From positions 1-17,948 of the forward strand of contig CAXKVR010000787.1 of the NCBI GenBank assembly GCA_964058845.1: DNA of 17,948 bases, written 5' to 3'. Both the position numbers and the translations under genes were made by a program. Shown here one piece after another: positions 1 through 8,801 of the stretch. Numbering within the stretch: position 1 is the first letter of the stretch; every line of letters starts with the position of its first letter. The notes under the pieces were generated by a model. It saw nothing but the letters and a program-made list of their open reading frames with translations. It was not told where the DNA came from and searched no databases. Source of the stretch: Carex sylvatica (Eukaryota; Streptophyta; Magnoliopsida; Poales; Cyperaceae).

Positions 1-189
1 GACTACTTAAAATTTTTTATTGAAGATCAGTGGTTTACTATACATGTACTAAAGCAACAGTTTAAACAAATGTGAACCAGAAAACTACTACATCATAACC
101 AACAAGAACACTATTCCATACCAAGAAATTGTGATAAAGAAAAGCTCTCTCACCACTTGGTGCATGTCAATTTTCATACAATATAGCGA
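1..189. other. Unassigned AT-rich sequence at the window edge
   Basis: No recognisable gene. It lies directly upstream of the LTR-like repeat. It may be the upstream part of that repeat, but it does not align by eye with the corresponding part of the second LTR copy (around 6450-6640). A 77-codon open frame starts here and runs into the repeat; I do not regard it as a gene. Confidence 0.4.
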
Positions 190-1296
190 TAAATTTGCAG
201 CCATTCTAGAAGATCCGGAAGCTTTTCGAGGAAGGAGAAGAAGGTCCAAGCAAAATTTTGGCAAGATTGAGGTTCTTGATTCAATAATGGGTATAACTAT
301 TTCTTTATTTCATTCCTTCTTATTTTTGCCAACTTTTGTAATGGATCTCTCCAAGAGAGAGTAGATCTCTTTCTAGGAGTTTAGATCAATGCATGAACTT
401 GTTTAATTTTATCTTATTCAGTTATTTGTTTTTATTATGATTGTTTCATGGGATTTGATGCTAATTTCTGAGATTTATAATTTGTGTTAATTACATAATT
501 GGTACTTAAAATCAATGTAGTTCCACTTTGAATTCGAAAGAACCAAAGTAGTTAGGACGAGAGGAGAGTACCAATTATGAACACAAATACCTTAGGTTTT
601 TATTAAGGTCTAACCAACTGTAAAATCAAACCGGAACTACAGAAATTAGGGTTAGGATTTTGGTGAAGGACGTAACTGTGAAGTCAAACCTTAAATCGGG
701 ACATCTCAAATTGAATCGGATATTGGTATAAAGGACGTAACTGTGAAGTACTAATATTCGAGGAAATGAGAGACTAACAAAAGCTTATGGTCTAGGTAGC
801 TAGGATGAAGGACGTAACTGTGAAGTCTGAATTGCTTAGGCACGTTATTAATTTACGAAAGTGACCCTTAATGACATATTAGGTTAGAAATATTATTAAA
901 TCATACATGAATTTAAACAAATATCAAATAGATAGAATTAGCAAGAAATTGTAGACCGAATACCCCTAGATCTCCTTAACTTGAAAGCAAACCAATCTTT
1001 ACTTTCTTTATTTTCATTTATTGTTTATAATTCATCTTTTTCGGGTATTGAACCCAACTTAGGATTACTTAAACAAACCCCCCTATTCTATTTTATTGTA
1101 CTTACTTATTTTTATTATTTTCTGAAATTAATTAATAAAGTCTAAACCTAGTATCTAAACTTACTCTCTGAGGATCGATACCCGATAATATACTACGCGG
1201 TAGGATTGTACACTTGCAATCTGAACTGAAAGTGTATTTAAGGTTAAAAGGTACAGCTTGCTGTACTGAAACTTTGTACTACACATTTTTGGTGCA
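190..1296 (+). mobile_element. LTR-derived repeat, partial or diverged copy
   Basis: This region matches the downstream two thirds of the intact solo LTR at 5947-7768 almost along its whole length. Shared landmarks, in the same order, are AGCGATAAATT, a GAAGGAGAAGAAGG-like stretch, AATGGATCTCTCCAAGAG, CATGCATGAACTTG, GGTCTAGGTAGCTAGG, GGGTATTGAACCCAA, a CT-CTCTG-GGATCGATACC block and TTGTACACTTGCAAT. The upstream third, which in the intact copy holds the promoter, is not recognisable here. The 3' edge is put at the GGTGCA ending at 1296 by alignment with GCGCATCA of the other copy; no target-site duplication could be assigned. No protease, reverse transcriptase or integrase coding sequence is present. 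The superfamily cannot be decided from the LTR alone. Confidence 0.75.
665..827 (+). repeat. Three spaced copies of a ~20 nt motif inside the LTR repeat
   Basis: The motif GAAGGACGTAACTGTGAAGT occurs at 665-684, at 730-749 with its first base changed, and at 807-826. The intact LTR has the same three sites at nearly the same spacing (7126, 7190 and 7267). Confidence 0.8.
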
Positions 1297-1457
1297 ATTT
1301 TTGGATGAAGCAAAAATAGCACTGACTCACTATTCTTTGTTTGTCTTATATGAATTAGCTCAGTATTTTACTAACCCAACTAAAAGTTGAGTTAGCTACT
1401 ATTCTCAAACTTAAGATTAGCTCTATTCTTGCTCTATTTCTTGTTTCATCCAAACAT
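1297..1457. mobile_element. Short inverted-repeat element (MITE-like), ~160 bp
   Basis: The left end TTTGGATGAAGCAAAAATAG (1300-1319) is mirrored at the right end by CTATTTCTTGTTTCATCCAAA (1434-1454), an inverted repeat of about 20 bp with a few differences. The interior holds smaller inverted stretches around GAGTTAGCT and has no coding capacity. It abuts the end of the LTR repeat. I could not assign a clean target-site duplication, so the superfamily is open. Confidence 0.55.
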
Positions 1458-2786
1458 AGATATTATTCTCCGTAGAGAGACGGAATTCGTGCTGCTTTAT
1501 TAAATCTGCGGTCCCACATTTGATTACGTTTAATTATATTTTTATAATTTAAGTTAGTTTATTTAAGATTCATTATTTGATTAAGATCTAACGGTTTATT
1601 ATGTGATCAAATGTTGTGTCGTAACTAGATATTTCGCAAAACATGCCATGTCGTGTCAAATTTTCAAAAAATAATCACAGCTCGAAATACGTAAGTCATG
1701 ATACGTATCCGACACACATACTGTGCTATTTTGTAATAGAGTCGACTCAGCCGTGCTATTTTCTCACTCTACTCAGATCCAGTACAATACTTAACTGTGT
1801 TGAATGAGATCTGAGTCAGACCGTTTTAATATGACACAATACTTGATTTTGTAGAATGAAACATGAGTCGACTGTTTTAATATGACACAAATTTTAAAGT
1901 GGACTTTCTATATTTTAAATATGTTAGATAGGTATTGGATTGATTTTGGTCAGAATATTCTACAGTTAGGTATCCTGAGAAATACTTGCTCGTGAACTTG
2001 AGAGATCTAGATGATCTGGATGGTTTATTAGTTTGTTAGGACCTACTGATATTTTTATTAAAAAAAAAAATTGTATATTTTTTTATCCAAATACTCAAAT
2101 CTTTTATTTCTTCATTTTAAATTAAAATATTTTATTATTTCTCCTTATATTTATTACAACTATTCGTTTTAAATTTAATTAATCATGCATGGCACTTTGC
2201 CTTAATTAATCACTTATTTTTTAAATTTTATTAATGCTCCATGGGCACTTTGCCTAAATATTTTAATAAATGGGTTTTTTCTTTCTCGGGATATTAGGCA
2301 AAGTACCTATTATTTTTTCACTGAACAATATAAGAGTTTAAAAATATATACAATTAATGATGGGAGATGCGAAAAGATAATATAAAAAAATAGAATAAAC
2401 AAACAAAGATAACATGTCGTCCCGATTTTTTTTAATAAAAAATAATACAAATATTTAAGTATTTTGAAGAATTTTAAATGAATAAGAGAGGGACGACTTG
2501 TTATCTGAATGAGAATACAAATATTTTGATTAACATATCGCCACTTGATAGTTATTAATTTCAGTTCAAAAGTGATATATTTTATTTTTTATCTTTTTCC
2601 ATAAACAAAGATAACATGTCAGATCTCTCTCTCTCTAATATTTATCAATGAGCCATGTGACATGTGATTTTCTAACAAAGCGCCATCATTTGGGTATCCT
2701 TGATGCTGCTGGGCAGTTTAAAATTAATTAGAGGGTTTGCGGTTCAGATATCAGTAAATTGCGATTTATCGACTGGATAACACATG
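1458..2786. other. AT-rich intergenic DNA with small local repeats
   Basis: No gene is visible. A ~27 bp sequence around GTTTTAATATGACACAA is repeated at 1812-1839 and 1864-1890. GGCACTTTGCCT occurs near 2190 and 2243 and again inverted near 2297. A 17 bp inverted repeat with one mismatch has its arms at 2407-2423 and 2490-2506, and its left-arm start AGATAACATGTC recurs near 2610. These look like remains of old inverted-repeat elements. A short CT run lies near 2625. Confidence 0.5.
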
Positions 2787-2806
2787 TTTTTTTTTTTTTT
2801 TTTACG

Positions 2807-3495
2807 AAATGTCTAGTAAAATAAAGTAAATAAAAAAAAAGTTAAAAGAAAATAATTACCATCTGATCTGGTAAAAAGGCTTAAAAGGTACAACACATTA
2901 ATATATCATTTATATGAGTCTAAATGTCAAGTAAGATAAGTAAATAAAAAATAAAGTTAAAAGAAAACAATTACCATCTGATCTGATAAAAAGGCTTAAA
3001 AGGTACAACACATTAATATATCATTTATATGAGACTAAATGTCAAGTAAGGTAAAGTAAATAAAAAAGAAAGTTAAAAGAAAATAATTACCATCTGATAT
3101 GGTAAAAAGGCTTAAAAGGTACAACACATTAATATATCATTTATATGAGACTAAATGTCTAGTAAAGTAAAGTAAATAAAAAAAAATTAAAAGAAAATAA
3201 TTACCATCTGATATGATAAAAAGGCTTAAAAGATACAACACATTAATATATCATTTATATGAGACTAAATGTCAAGTAAGGTAAAGTAAATAAAAAAGAA
3301 AGTTAAAAGAAAACAATTACCATCTGATATGGTAAAAAGATTTAAAAGGTACAACATATTAATATTTCATTTATATGAGACTAAATGTCAAGTAAGGTAA
3401 AGTAAATAAAAAAGAAAGTTAAAAGAAAACAATTACCATATGATCTGATAAAAAGGCTTAAAAGGTACAACACATTAATATATAATTTATATGAG
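2807..3495. repeat. Tandem array, six copies of a ~115 bp unit
   Basis: Units begin with AAATGTC at 2807, 2922, 3037, 3153, 3267 and 3383, giving periods of 115, 115, 116, 114 and 116 bp. Every unit contains TTACCAT(C/A)TGAT(C/A)TG(G/A)TAAAAAG and ends with a version of CATTTATATGAG. Copies differ at scattered single bases and in A-run length. The unit is very AT-rich and has no open frame worth calling. The array is directly preceded by a 17-base T run (2787-2803) and stops abruptly at 3495. It is best described as a minisatellite-like or small satellite array. Confidence 0.95.
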
Positions 3496-4737
3496 CTATT
3501 TAAACAGTTCCTTCCAAGTTCCTATCAGGCAATCCACCATCACTGCTGCTGGTAATTCTAAAAGCTAAAAAGTTAAAAATTAGATATCTCACCCTCTAAA
3601 ATTTATAATATCACATTTATCATTCTGAATTTCTAAAACTTACAAATTTGTCCAATATATTTTATTTTTAAAACTCATTTTAAATTTATAAAGCATCCAT
3701 TTTACTCTTTATTAAAAAAATATGTAACATGTCTAAGAGAAAATATTCAGTTTTCTAATTGGTCGGTTGTGGAAGCAAATGATTTATTTTCTTACTTGTG
3801 ACGCACACAATCATATGCCTAAATACTATTGGGTATACGTCACAAATTGTGAAATGAACCATATGCCCCCGAAAACTGAACAGTTAGAAGATTGCACGTT
3901 TTATTTCACATACTACATAATTTTAGTAGAAAATGTAATAATATTGGTAAATTTATGAGTTTTTGAAATTTAGAAGCAATAATTTTGGTAAATCTGTGGG
4001 TTTTGAAATTTAGAAACACAAATTTAATGCTTAAAAATGAATTTTACAAGTTTGTGAATTTTACACATACTATATATTTTTATTTTTATTTCTAAAATCA
4101 GGTGTTACAGTTCTTATTCTAATTTTTTGGATGTAATATAATTTCTAATTTAGAAAAAAAATTAAAAATAAATCACATTTTACTATTTTTACTAGCTCTA
4201 TTCCCTCTTTCAAAATAATTATTACCAATACGGCCACTAAAAACACAAAAATAATTGCAGGAGTGTACATGCTTAGAAATTAAAATTACCTTAATTTCTA
4301 TTTAGCGCTTGACAACTGTTTTAAATTTATTCTTAATTTTACATATGCAGATGTTCTTAGTGCATTGAAAGAAAATAAAACAAATGATTATCTAACCCAG
4401 CATACAATATTCCTTGTTTTTTTTGGTTTAAATAGAATTAAACAAAACCGTTCAAATGAAATCAGTACCGTTCAAATTGTTTTTGCAAAAAAGAAAAGTT
4501 GGAGGAAGAGGACTTTGTCAGGTCTTAAATTTGGTCCATTCAACCGTTTGATATAGCGGATAAATCCGTTTTCTGCCGCCACCGAACCGCTGCTTCGGAT
4601 GGAGCTTTTTCTTGTGAATTACATTCACCGGGTGCTCCTTTCATTTGAAGAATTTTATTTAATTATATTTAATAAAAAAATCCTATTCCTTACCCACTAA
4701 TTAAATAGTAGTTTGAAAAAAAAAATCACCTTAATAT
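3496..4737. other. AT-rich intergenic DNA
   Basis: No gene is recognised; open frames of about 63 codons at 3767 and 4365 resemble nothing known and are probably chance. A ~40 bp unit (TTGGTAAAT...GTTTTGAAATTTAGAA) is present twice in tandem at about 3942-4018, and a diverged inverted relative lies near 3620-3650. A short island of higher GC lies at about 4560-4640. Confidence 0.5.
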
Positions 4738-5049
4738 TTGAAAAAAATAACGGAAAAATTGAAGATGAAAAAATTCAAGCATATCAGGGGATTAGGGATA
4801 ACGGAGTGTTCCTTTGAGACTGACAACAAGACTATTGCTGAGGTACTAATGTCTCTGCAACCACCAGCTAACTTGGAGAGCGTTCCGAGAAGTATTGGAG
4901 GTTTGACAATGGTTCAGAGAATCAAAAGGGTATACATGCAAATATGTCAGAATTAAACTGCTGACATACTGGCGAGAAGGAGTACAAGAGAAAAGTGGGA
5001 TGTTACTATTTTTACTTTTTCTTTGCTGTTGTATGACAATGAGAGATAA
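4738..5049 (+). pseudogene. RNase H-like domain fragment, LINE-type (C-terminal half)
   Basis: The reading frame resembles the C-terminal half of the RNase H-like domain (RVT_3 type) found at the end of plant LINE polyproteins and their domesticated relatives. It reads GITECSFETDNKTIAEVL, the strand with the third catalytic Asp, and later QN-stop-TADILARRS, matching the N..AD.LA motif that carries the last catalytic Asp. A TAA at 4954-4956 interrupts that motif. No ATG suits the start, and the N-terminal TDGA strand is missing. It ends at a TAA at 5047-5049. An 18-base A run at 5169-5186 could be the poly(A) tail of a 5'-truncated LINE copy, but I found no matching flanking duplication. This is a relic with no expected activity. 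Confidence 0.6.
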
Positions 5050-5168
5050 GGTAAGGCAATAGGTACTCAAAACAGAATTTTGGTAGGAGAATTGGGTAGC
5101 TATGTGAATTTTAAATATCATATAACAGAGATTTTGTTGAATGGAAAGTCTAAGGGCGTTAAAATTGC

Positions 5169-5186
5169 AAAAAAAAAAAAAAAAAA
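5169..5186 (+). repeat. 18-base A run, possible LINE poly(A) tail
   Basis: It lies about 120 bp past the stop of the preceding RNase H-like fragment, on the same strand, where a LINE tail would be expected. No target-site duplication was found, so the link is inferred. Confidence 0.4.
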
Positions 5187-5353
5187 TCATGATTAGAAAT
5201 AAAATTTGATTACATAACTTGATGACGATGTTAGCAGGACCTAACAATCTCAAAAGGTTAAACGAAAAGCAAAATATAAGGTTTAGGCCCACAAAAACAT
5301 GTAGAGCTACATTTTTTTTCTTTTTCAAAGCTACAATTATCATGATCTGGCAA

Positions 5354-5383
5354 AGCATTTAATGTCTTGTAGCATTAAATGCT
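5354..5383. repeat. Short perfect hairpin
   Basis: AGCATTTAATG (5354-5364) and CATTAAATGCT (5373-5383) are exact reverse complements separated by 8 bases. It lies about 40 bp upstream of the LINE insertion point. No function is assigned. Confidence 0.7.
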
Positions 5384-5421
5384 CCTTTATCACGTAGTCT
5401 GCTCTCCTATCACCTTTGTCA

Positions 5422-5436
5422 CTAGGGTAGGGCATC
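5422..5436 (+). repeat. Left target-site duplication of the LINE insertion
   Basis: CTAGGGTAGGGCATC here matches CTAGGGTATGGCATC at 7835-7849 at 14 of 15 positions. The right copy directly follows an A run. A ~15 bp duplication next to a poly(A) tail is the normal signature of target-primed LINE insertion. Confidence 0.8.
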
Positions 5437-5442
5437 GAGTTT

Positions 5443-5909
5443 GTGTGCTATACCGATGGAGCCTGGATAGACAGGTGGAATGGGGGCATAGGAATTATTA
5501 CCTTCTCTAAGGAGGAGTTAGTAATTTACATATCAGCAAGAGCTTTGGGGTGCTCAGCAATCACTATCGAGGCAATTACGCTAAGAGAGGCTATAAAATT
5601 GGTTCTAAGTCCCTCAATGCACCTTTCTATCTGATTGTCAACTACTGGTAAAAGATGTCAACAGTATATCTCCTCCCTCAAATGTGGACTGGAGGGCCCC
5701 AAAATGTCAACAGTATATCTAATTGTCAACTCATTCTATCATCTCATTCAGTAATTATGCAAGTGTGGAATCTTTTCAAGCACAACCCAGCCTTTGATTG
5801 CTATCATATAGATCGAAGCCAGAATGAGATGGCTGGCAGTTTAGCAAAAAGGGTAGAAATGAAGGGTGGGATTGTTCTGGTTTTACCTTTTCTTTATTTG
5901 CATAGATGA
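5443..5909 (+). pseudogene. RNase H-like domain of a LINE, frameshifted
   Basis: The domain is recognisable in three successive frames. The first (5443-5634) reads CYTDGAWIDRWNGGIGII, with the first catalytic Asp, and then TIEAITLREAI, with the catalytic Glu. After a +1 shift the third Asp appears in SDCQLLVKDVNSI (from 5630), and this frame hits a stop after about 30 codons. The last part (ORF 5655-5909) reads VWNLFKHNPAFDCYHIDRS and then QNEMAGSLAKR, where the usual N..AD.LA motif has Gly in place of its catalytic Asp. Two frameshifts and a lost catalytic residue make it inactive. It is more complete at the front of the domain than the fragment at 4738-5049 and differs from it in sequence, so the two are separate insertions. 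Confidence 0.75.
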
Positions 5910-5941
5910 TAGAATGAGTTCTTAGTGTTAGGACAGGGTTG

Positions 5942-5946
5942 TTTTA
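5942..5946 (+). repeat. Left 5 bp target-site duplication of the solo LTR
   Basis: TTTTA immediately precedes the TG start of the LTR and is repeated exactly at 7769-7773 after its CA end. Confidence 0.85.
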
Positions 5947-6109
5947 TGATAAGCATAAATTATATACACATTTGATCTAGATTTCATCATGAAATAACAC
6001 CAAATATCTTGTATTTTGAATATAAAGAGAATAGAATACACCTAGAATCAAGTTACTGCGGTTATTTGGCTTTTCAATGCAGGAAATGATGCAAAATAGC
6101 AAAAATACA

Positions 6110-6405
6110 CCCCAGTGCGGATCAACCACCCGCACTGCGGATCAATCCAGCCGCACTCGCGGCGCAGGGGAAAAGTCCGAGCCTAGTGCGGACGCACTGA
6201 CGGCCGTGCGGATGATCCCATCCGCATTCAGAACTTAGCCAAACTTTCGGCAACTTCAGAAGAGCAGATTCCACCCGCAGTGCGGGTCATCCATCCGCAG
6301 AGCCATCCGCACTCATAGAAAATTGCAGAAGTTAAATAAGGAAACTTGTCCCAGTGTGGGTGAAGCCACCCGCAGTGCGGGTCATCCATCCGCACTGGAC
6401 CCGCA
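6110..6405 (+). repeat. GC-rich palindromic repeats in the LTR promoter region
   Basis: A 29 bp sequence running from CCACCCGCAGTGCGGGTC to CATCCATCCGCA occurs at 6271-6299 and again at 6366-6394. It contains the palindrome CCCGCAGTGCGGG. Related CCGCACTGCGG and CCGCA/TGCGG units fill the rest of the block. It is much richer in GC and CpG than anything nearby and lies about 160-450 bp upstream of the TATA box. Confidence 0.8.
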
Positions 6406-6563
6406 GAAAGCCAATAACTGCCCGGTTTGACAGTTTTTCTATTTTTGGCGCTTTATGGACGCGTTTTTACTGCCAGAAATACACTTACTTGCCAGGGAAG
6501 TAATGCTAAACAGAGCACCCACTAACCCCACCTTCTAGCCTCTAAATCGGGCATAATCCTTGG

Positions 6564-6573
6564 CTATAAAAGG
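6564..6573 (+). promoter_or_regulatory. TATA box of the LTR promoter
   Basis: CTATAAAAGG lies in the middle of the LTR, where the U3/R border of a plant retrotransposon would put it. Transcription would start around 6595. It is a strong match, but activity is unknown. Confidence 0.65.
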
Positions 6574-7125
6574 GAGAGTCCTTTCCCATTCATGGATCAT
6601 TGAATCTCACATCAACCAACACACCATCATTCTCTCTTTACACACACTTAGCGATAAATTCTGGAGGAAGGAAAGCTTTCAAGCAAGGAGAAGAAGGATT
6701 TCCGGAGCAAGATTCGGCAAGATAGAGGGCTTTGATTTGTCAAAGGGTGTAATCATTTTCTTTCATTTAATTTCTTCTTACTTTGCCAATTTTTGTAATG
6801 GATCTCTCCAAGAGTGAGTAGTTCTCTCTCTAGGGGTTTAGGTCATCATGCATGAACTTGTTTAATTCTATTTTATTTCGTCATTTGCTTTTATTATGAT
6901 TGTTATATGGGATTTGATTGTTAATTTCTGTGATTTTATAATTTGTGTTAATTACATAGTTAGTACTCGAATTGTAGTATCCCGTTTTAGTTTCAAAAGA
7001 ACTAAAATTGACTAGGATCATATAGGATAGTACCAATTATGAATGCAAATATCCTAGGTTTAGATTAAGATTCTAACCAATTTAATCTAAGCCGGAACTA
7101 TAGAAATTAAGATTAGGGACTTGGT

Positions 7126-7287
7126 GAAGGACCTAACCGTGAAGTCAAACCCTAATTAGGACATCTCAAATCAAGTCGGATATTGGTATCATGGACTTTA
7201 TTGAGAAGTACCAATACTCGAGGAGAGGAGAGACTAACAAGAGCTTATGGTCTAGGTAGCTAGGGTGAAGGACCTAATCGTGAAGTC
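7126..7287 (+). repeat. Three spaced copies of the ~20 nt LTR motif
   Basis: GAAGGACCTAACCGTGAAGTC at 7126-7146 and a near copy at 7267-7287 flank a weaker copy at about 7191-7209. Spacings of about 64 and 77 bp match those in the first LTR copy (65 and 77). Confidence 0.75.
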
Positions 7288-7768
7288 CGGATTACCTAGA
7301 CACGTTATTAATTCACGAAAGTGACTCTTAATAACATATTAGGTTAGAAACCTCGTCAAATCATACATGAATTCAAGCAAATACCGAATAGATAGAATTA
7401 GCAAGGGATTGTAGACCAAAGACCCCTAGATCTTTAAATCTTGAAAGCAAACCGATTACTTTTCTTTTACTTTTATTTACTTTAATTGTTTAAAATTCCT
7501 CTTTCGGGTATTGAACCCAAACTTTAGGATTACTTAAACAACCCCCCATTTACTTTACTTTACTTTATTGCACTTTACTTTATTATTATTTACTGAAATT
7601 AATTATTTAGGGTTTAAAACTAAGTATTTTCCATACTCTCTGTGGATCGATACCTCAAATACTACTTTGATATAATTGTGCACTTGCAATTAGACTCAAA
7701 AGCATTTAAGGTTTAAAAGGTACATCTCATTGTACTGAAACTTTTTAGCGTACCCTTTACGCGCATCA

Positions 7769-7849
7769 TTTTACTTATTCAGAAGGGTCCTTGAGCTTTG
7801 TATTTATCTGCCTACGGGCTTTTATGAAAAAAAACTAGGGTATGGCATC
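7769..7849 (+). mobile_element. 3' tail of the LINE copy with poly(A) and right duplication
   Basis: TTTTA at 7769-7773 is the right LTR duplication. About 53 bp of LINE 3' untranslated sequence follows, then eight A at 7827-7834, then the right target-site duplication at 7835-7849. Confidence 0.7.
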
Positions 7850-7850
7850 T

Positions 7851-8068
7851 GAATGCGTATCCTCTGCATTAACTCAAAAAGAATTTTTGAGTTAATCAAT
7901 CTCAACCGTCTGATTTTAAACAGAGCCAATCTGGCTTCTGCTTATAAAACAAAGGTCTTTCAAAATTAGTGTAGATTTAATCGGCACAAATCTTAAAACA
8001 TATTAGACGATTGAGATTGATTAACTCAAAAGATTCTCTTTTGAGTTAATGTAGAGGATACAAATTCG
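7851..8068. mobile_element. Inverted-repeat element (MITE-like), 218 bp, with hairpins in each arm
   Basis: The arms (about 7851-7914 and 8001-8068) are inverted copies of each other over about 65 bp with few mismatches; the shared core reads GTATCCTCT(G/A)CATTAACTC. Each arm also contains its own short palindrome (TTAACTCAAAA ... TTTTGAGTTAA). The ~85 bp centre has no coding capacity. Such long inverted arms are typical of Mutator-type MITEs, but I could not find a 9 bp target-site duplication, so the class is uncertain. Confidence 0.75.
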
Positions 8069-8490
8069 GTGTTAATGTGTACGATACGGGTCGGATGGAG
8101 ATATTTTCATACTCGTATCTATTATGATAATAATGTTTATTTTTATTTTTATCTGTCTTTTCTAATATGGTACGGGTCGGATAAATAGATAAAAAAGTGT
8201 CATTGACATCTTAATTTGTGTTTTTGATCAAATATTTTTCAAAACAAGAAAAAACAAATAATAAATACAACTAATTTGTGTTATAAAAATTTAATAAAAT
8301 ACAAAACCTTAATGTATCATGTATCATCTTCATACAAATATATATATATATATATACATATATATAATTTATCTTTAAAATTATCATATACTATAATGGG
8401 TAAAATAACGAAATTTTTTATTACTCTTATCCATATTTTCAGATATGATACACGTCAGATAAATAGATAAAAGAATGCCATTGACACCCC
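8069..8490. mobile_element. Degenerate AT-rich inverted-repeat element
   Basis: GGTGTTAATG at the left (about 8069) and CATTGACACC at the right (about 8478-8487) could be degenerate terminal repeats. ATAAATAGATAAAA(A/G) followed by a TGTCATTGACA- or TGCCATTGACA-like end occurs twice, near 8180-8208 and 8457-8487, each preceded by a GGTACGGGTCGG- or GATACACGTCAG-like stretch. The interior has an AT microsatellite at about 8338-8367. The borders are guesses. Confidence 0.35.
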
Positions 8491-8625
8491 CACTACGGAG
8501 AATTTTTTATTCAATATAAACTAATAAAATATGAGAGAGAAAAATAGAATGGCAAGACAGAGATAATGTCACTTATATAAAGAAGAATAAAACAAATGTG
8601 ACGTGACATAACGTAATTATTGTGC

Positions 8626-8661
8626 TAGGGTTTAGGGTTTAGGGTTTAGGGTTTAGGGTTT
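8626..8661 (+). repeat. Interstitial telomere repeat (TTTAGGG)
   Basis: Four perfect TTTAGGG units (8631-8658) are preceded by a partial unit, CTAGGG, and followed by TTTTA. This is the plant telomere unit, located internally. It may mark an old repair event or have come in with a transposon. Confidence 0.9.
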
Positions 8662-8732
8662 TATCACACGATCAAAAATAGTTTTACGTGATGTGATGTG
8701 GCTAAAAAGATAGAAAACAGTCACGTCACATA

Positions 8733-8801
8733 AATAGTCACATCACGTGTGGTCATGGCTAGTCACGTCACATCGCTATGACCACACGTGATGTGACTAT
8801 T
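8733..8801. repeat. 24 bp perfect inverted repeat with a G-box in each arm
   Basis: Arms at 8733-8756 and 8778-8801 are exact reverse complements with 21 bp between them. Each contains CACGTG (8744-8749 and 8785-8790). The symmetry continues about 18 bp further out with only transition differences. Related GTCAC/GTGAC words fill 8596-8835, so the whole stretch may be one degraded palindromic element. Confidence 0.85.

Larger units (their letters stand above)
5947..7768 (+). mobile_element. Complete solo LTR of an LTR retrotransposon
   Basis: The 1822 bp unit begins TGATAAGC and ends GCGCATCA, so it has the standard TG...CA ends extended to a 4 bp inverted repeat (TGAT/ATCA). It is flanked by perfect 5 bp duplications (TTTTA). 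No internal coding region is present, as expected after recombination between two LTRs. From the left it has an AT-rich start, a GC-rich block of repeated CCGCA/TGCGG motifs (about 6110-6405), a TATA box at 6565, and a downstream part matching the repeat at 190-1296. It sits in the 3' tail of the LINE copy and is therefore younger than it. A small 85-codon frame at 6560 lies in the leader-like part and is not called a gene. The superfamily is undecided. Confidence 0.88.
5437..7834 (+). mobile_element. 5'-truncated LINE insertion, interrupted by a solo LTR
   Basis: The unit starts just after the left duplication, carries the RNase H-like C-terminal domain of a LINE (5443-5909), resumes after the nested LTR at 7774 with a short 3' tail and ends in eight A at 7827-7834, followed by the right duplication. 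Without the nested LTR and its extra 5 bp, the LINE copy is about 571 bp, so nearly all of the element (endonuclease and reverse transcriptase) was lost through 5' truncation. It cannot move on its own. Confidence 0.75.

Noticed and set aside
2807..3495. CRISPR-like regular repeats
   Set aside because: The whole ~115 bp unit repeats with no unique spacers, and the setting is a plant nuclear genome.
4738..4764. Start of a gene at the TTG at 4738
   Set aside because: There is no ATG at this point, and the resemblance to RNase H begins only about 15 codons later.
4846..5358. 170-codon frame on the minus strand
   Set aside because: It is antisense to the RNase H-like relic and the A run, with a low-complexity Phe/Leu-rich product.
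8276..8470. 64-codon frame with Tyr-Ile repeats
   Set aside because: It is produced by an AT microsatellite in a degenerate element.
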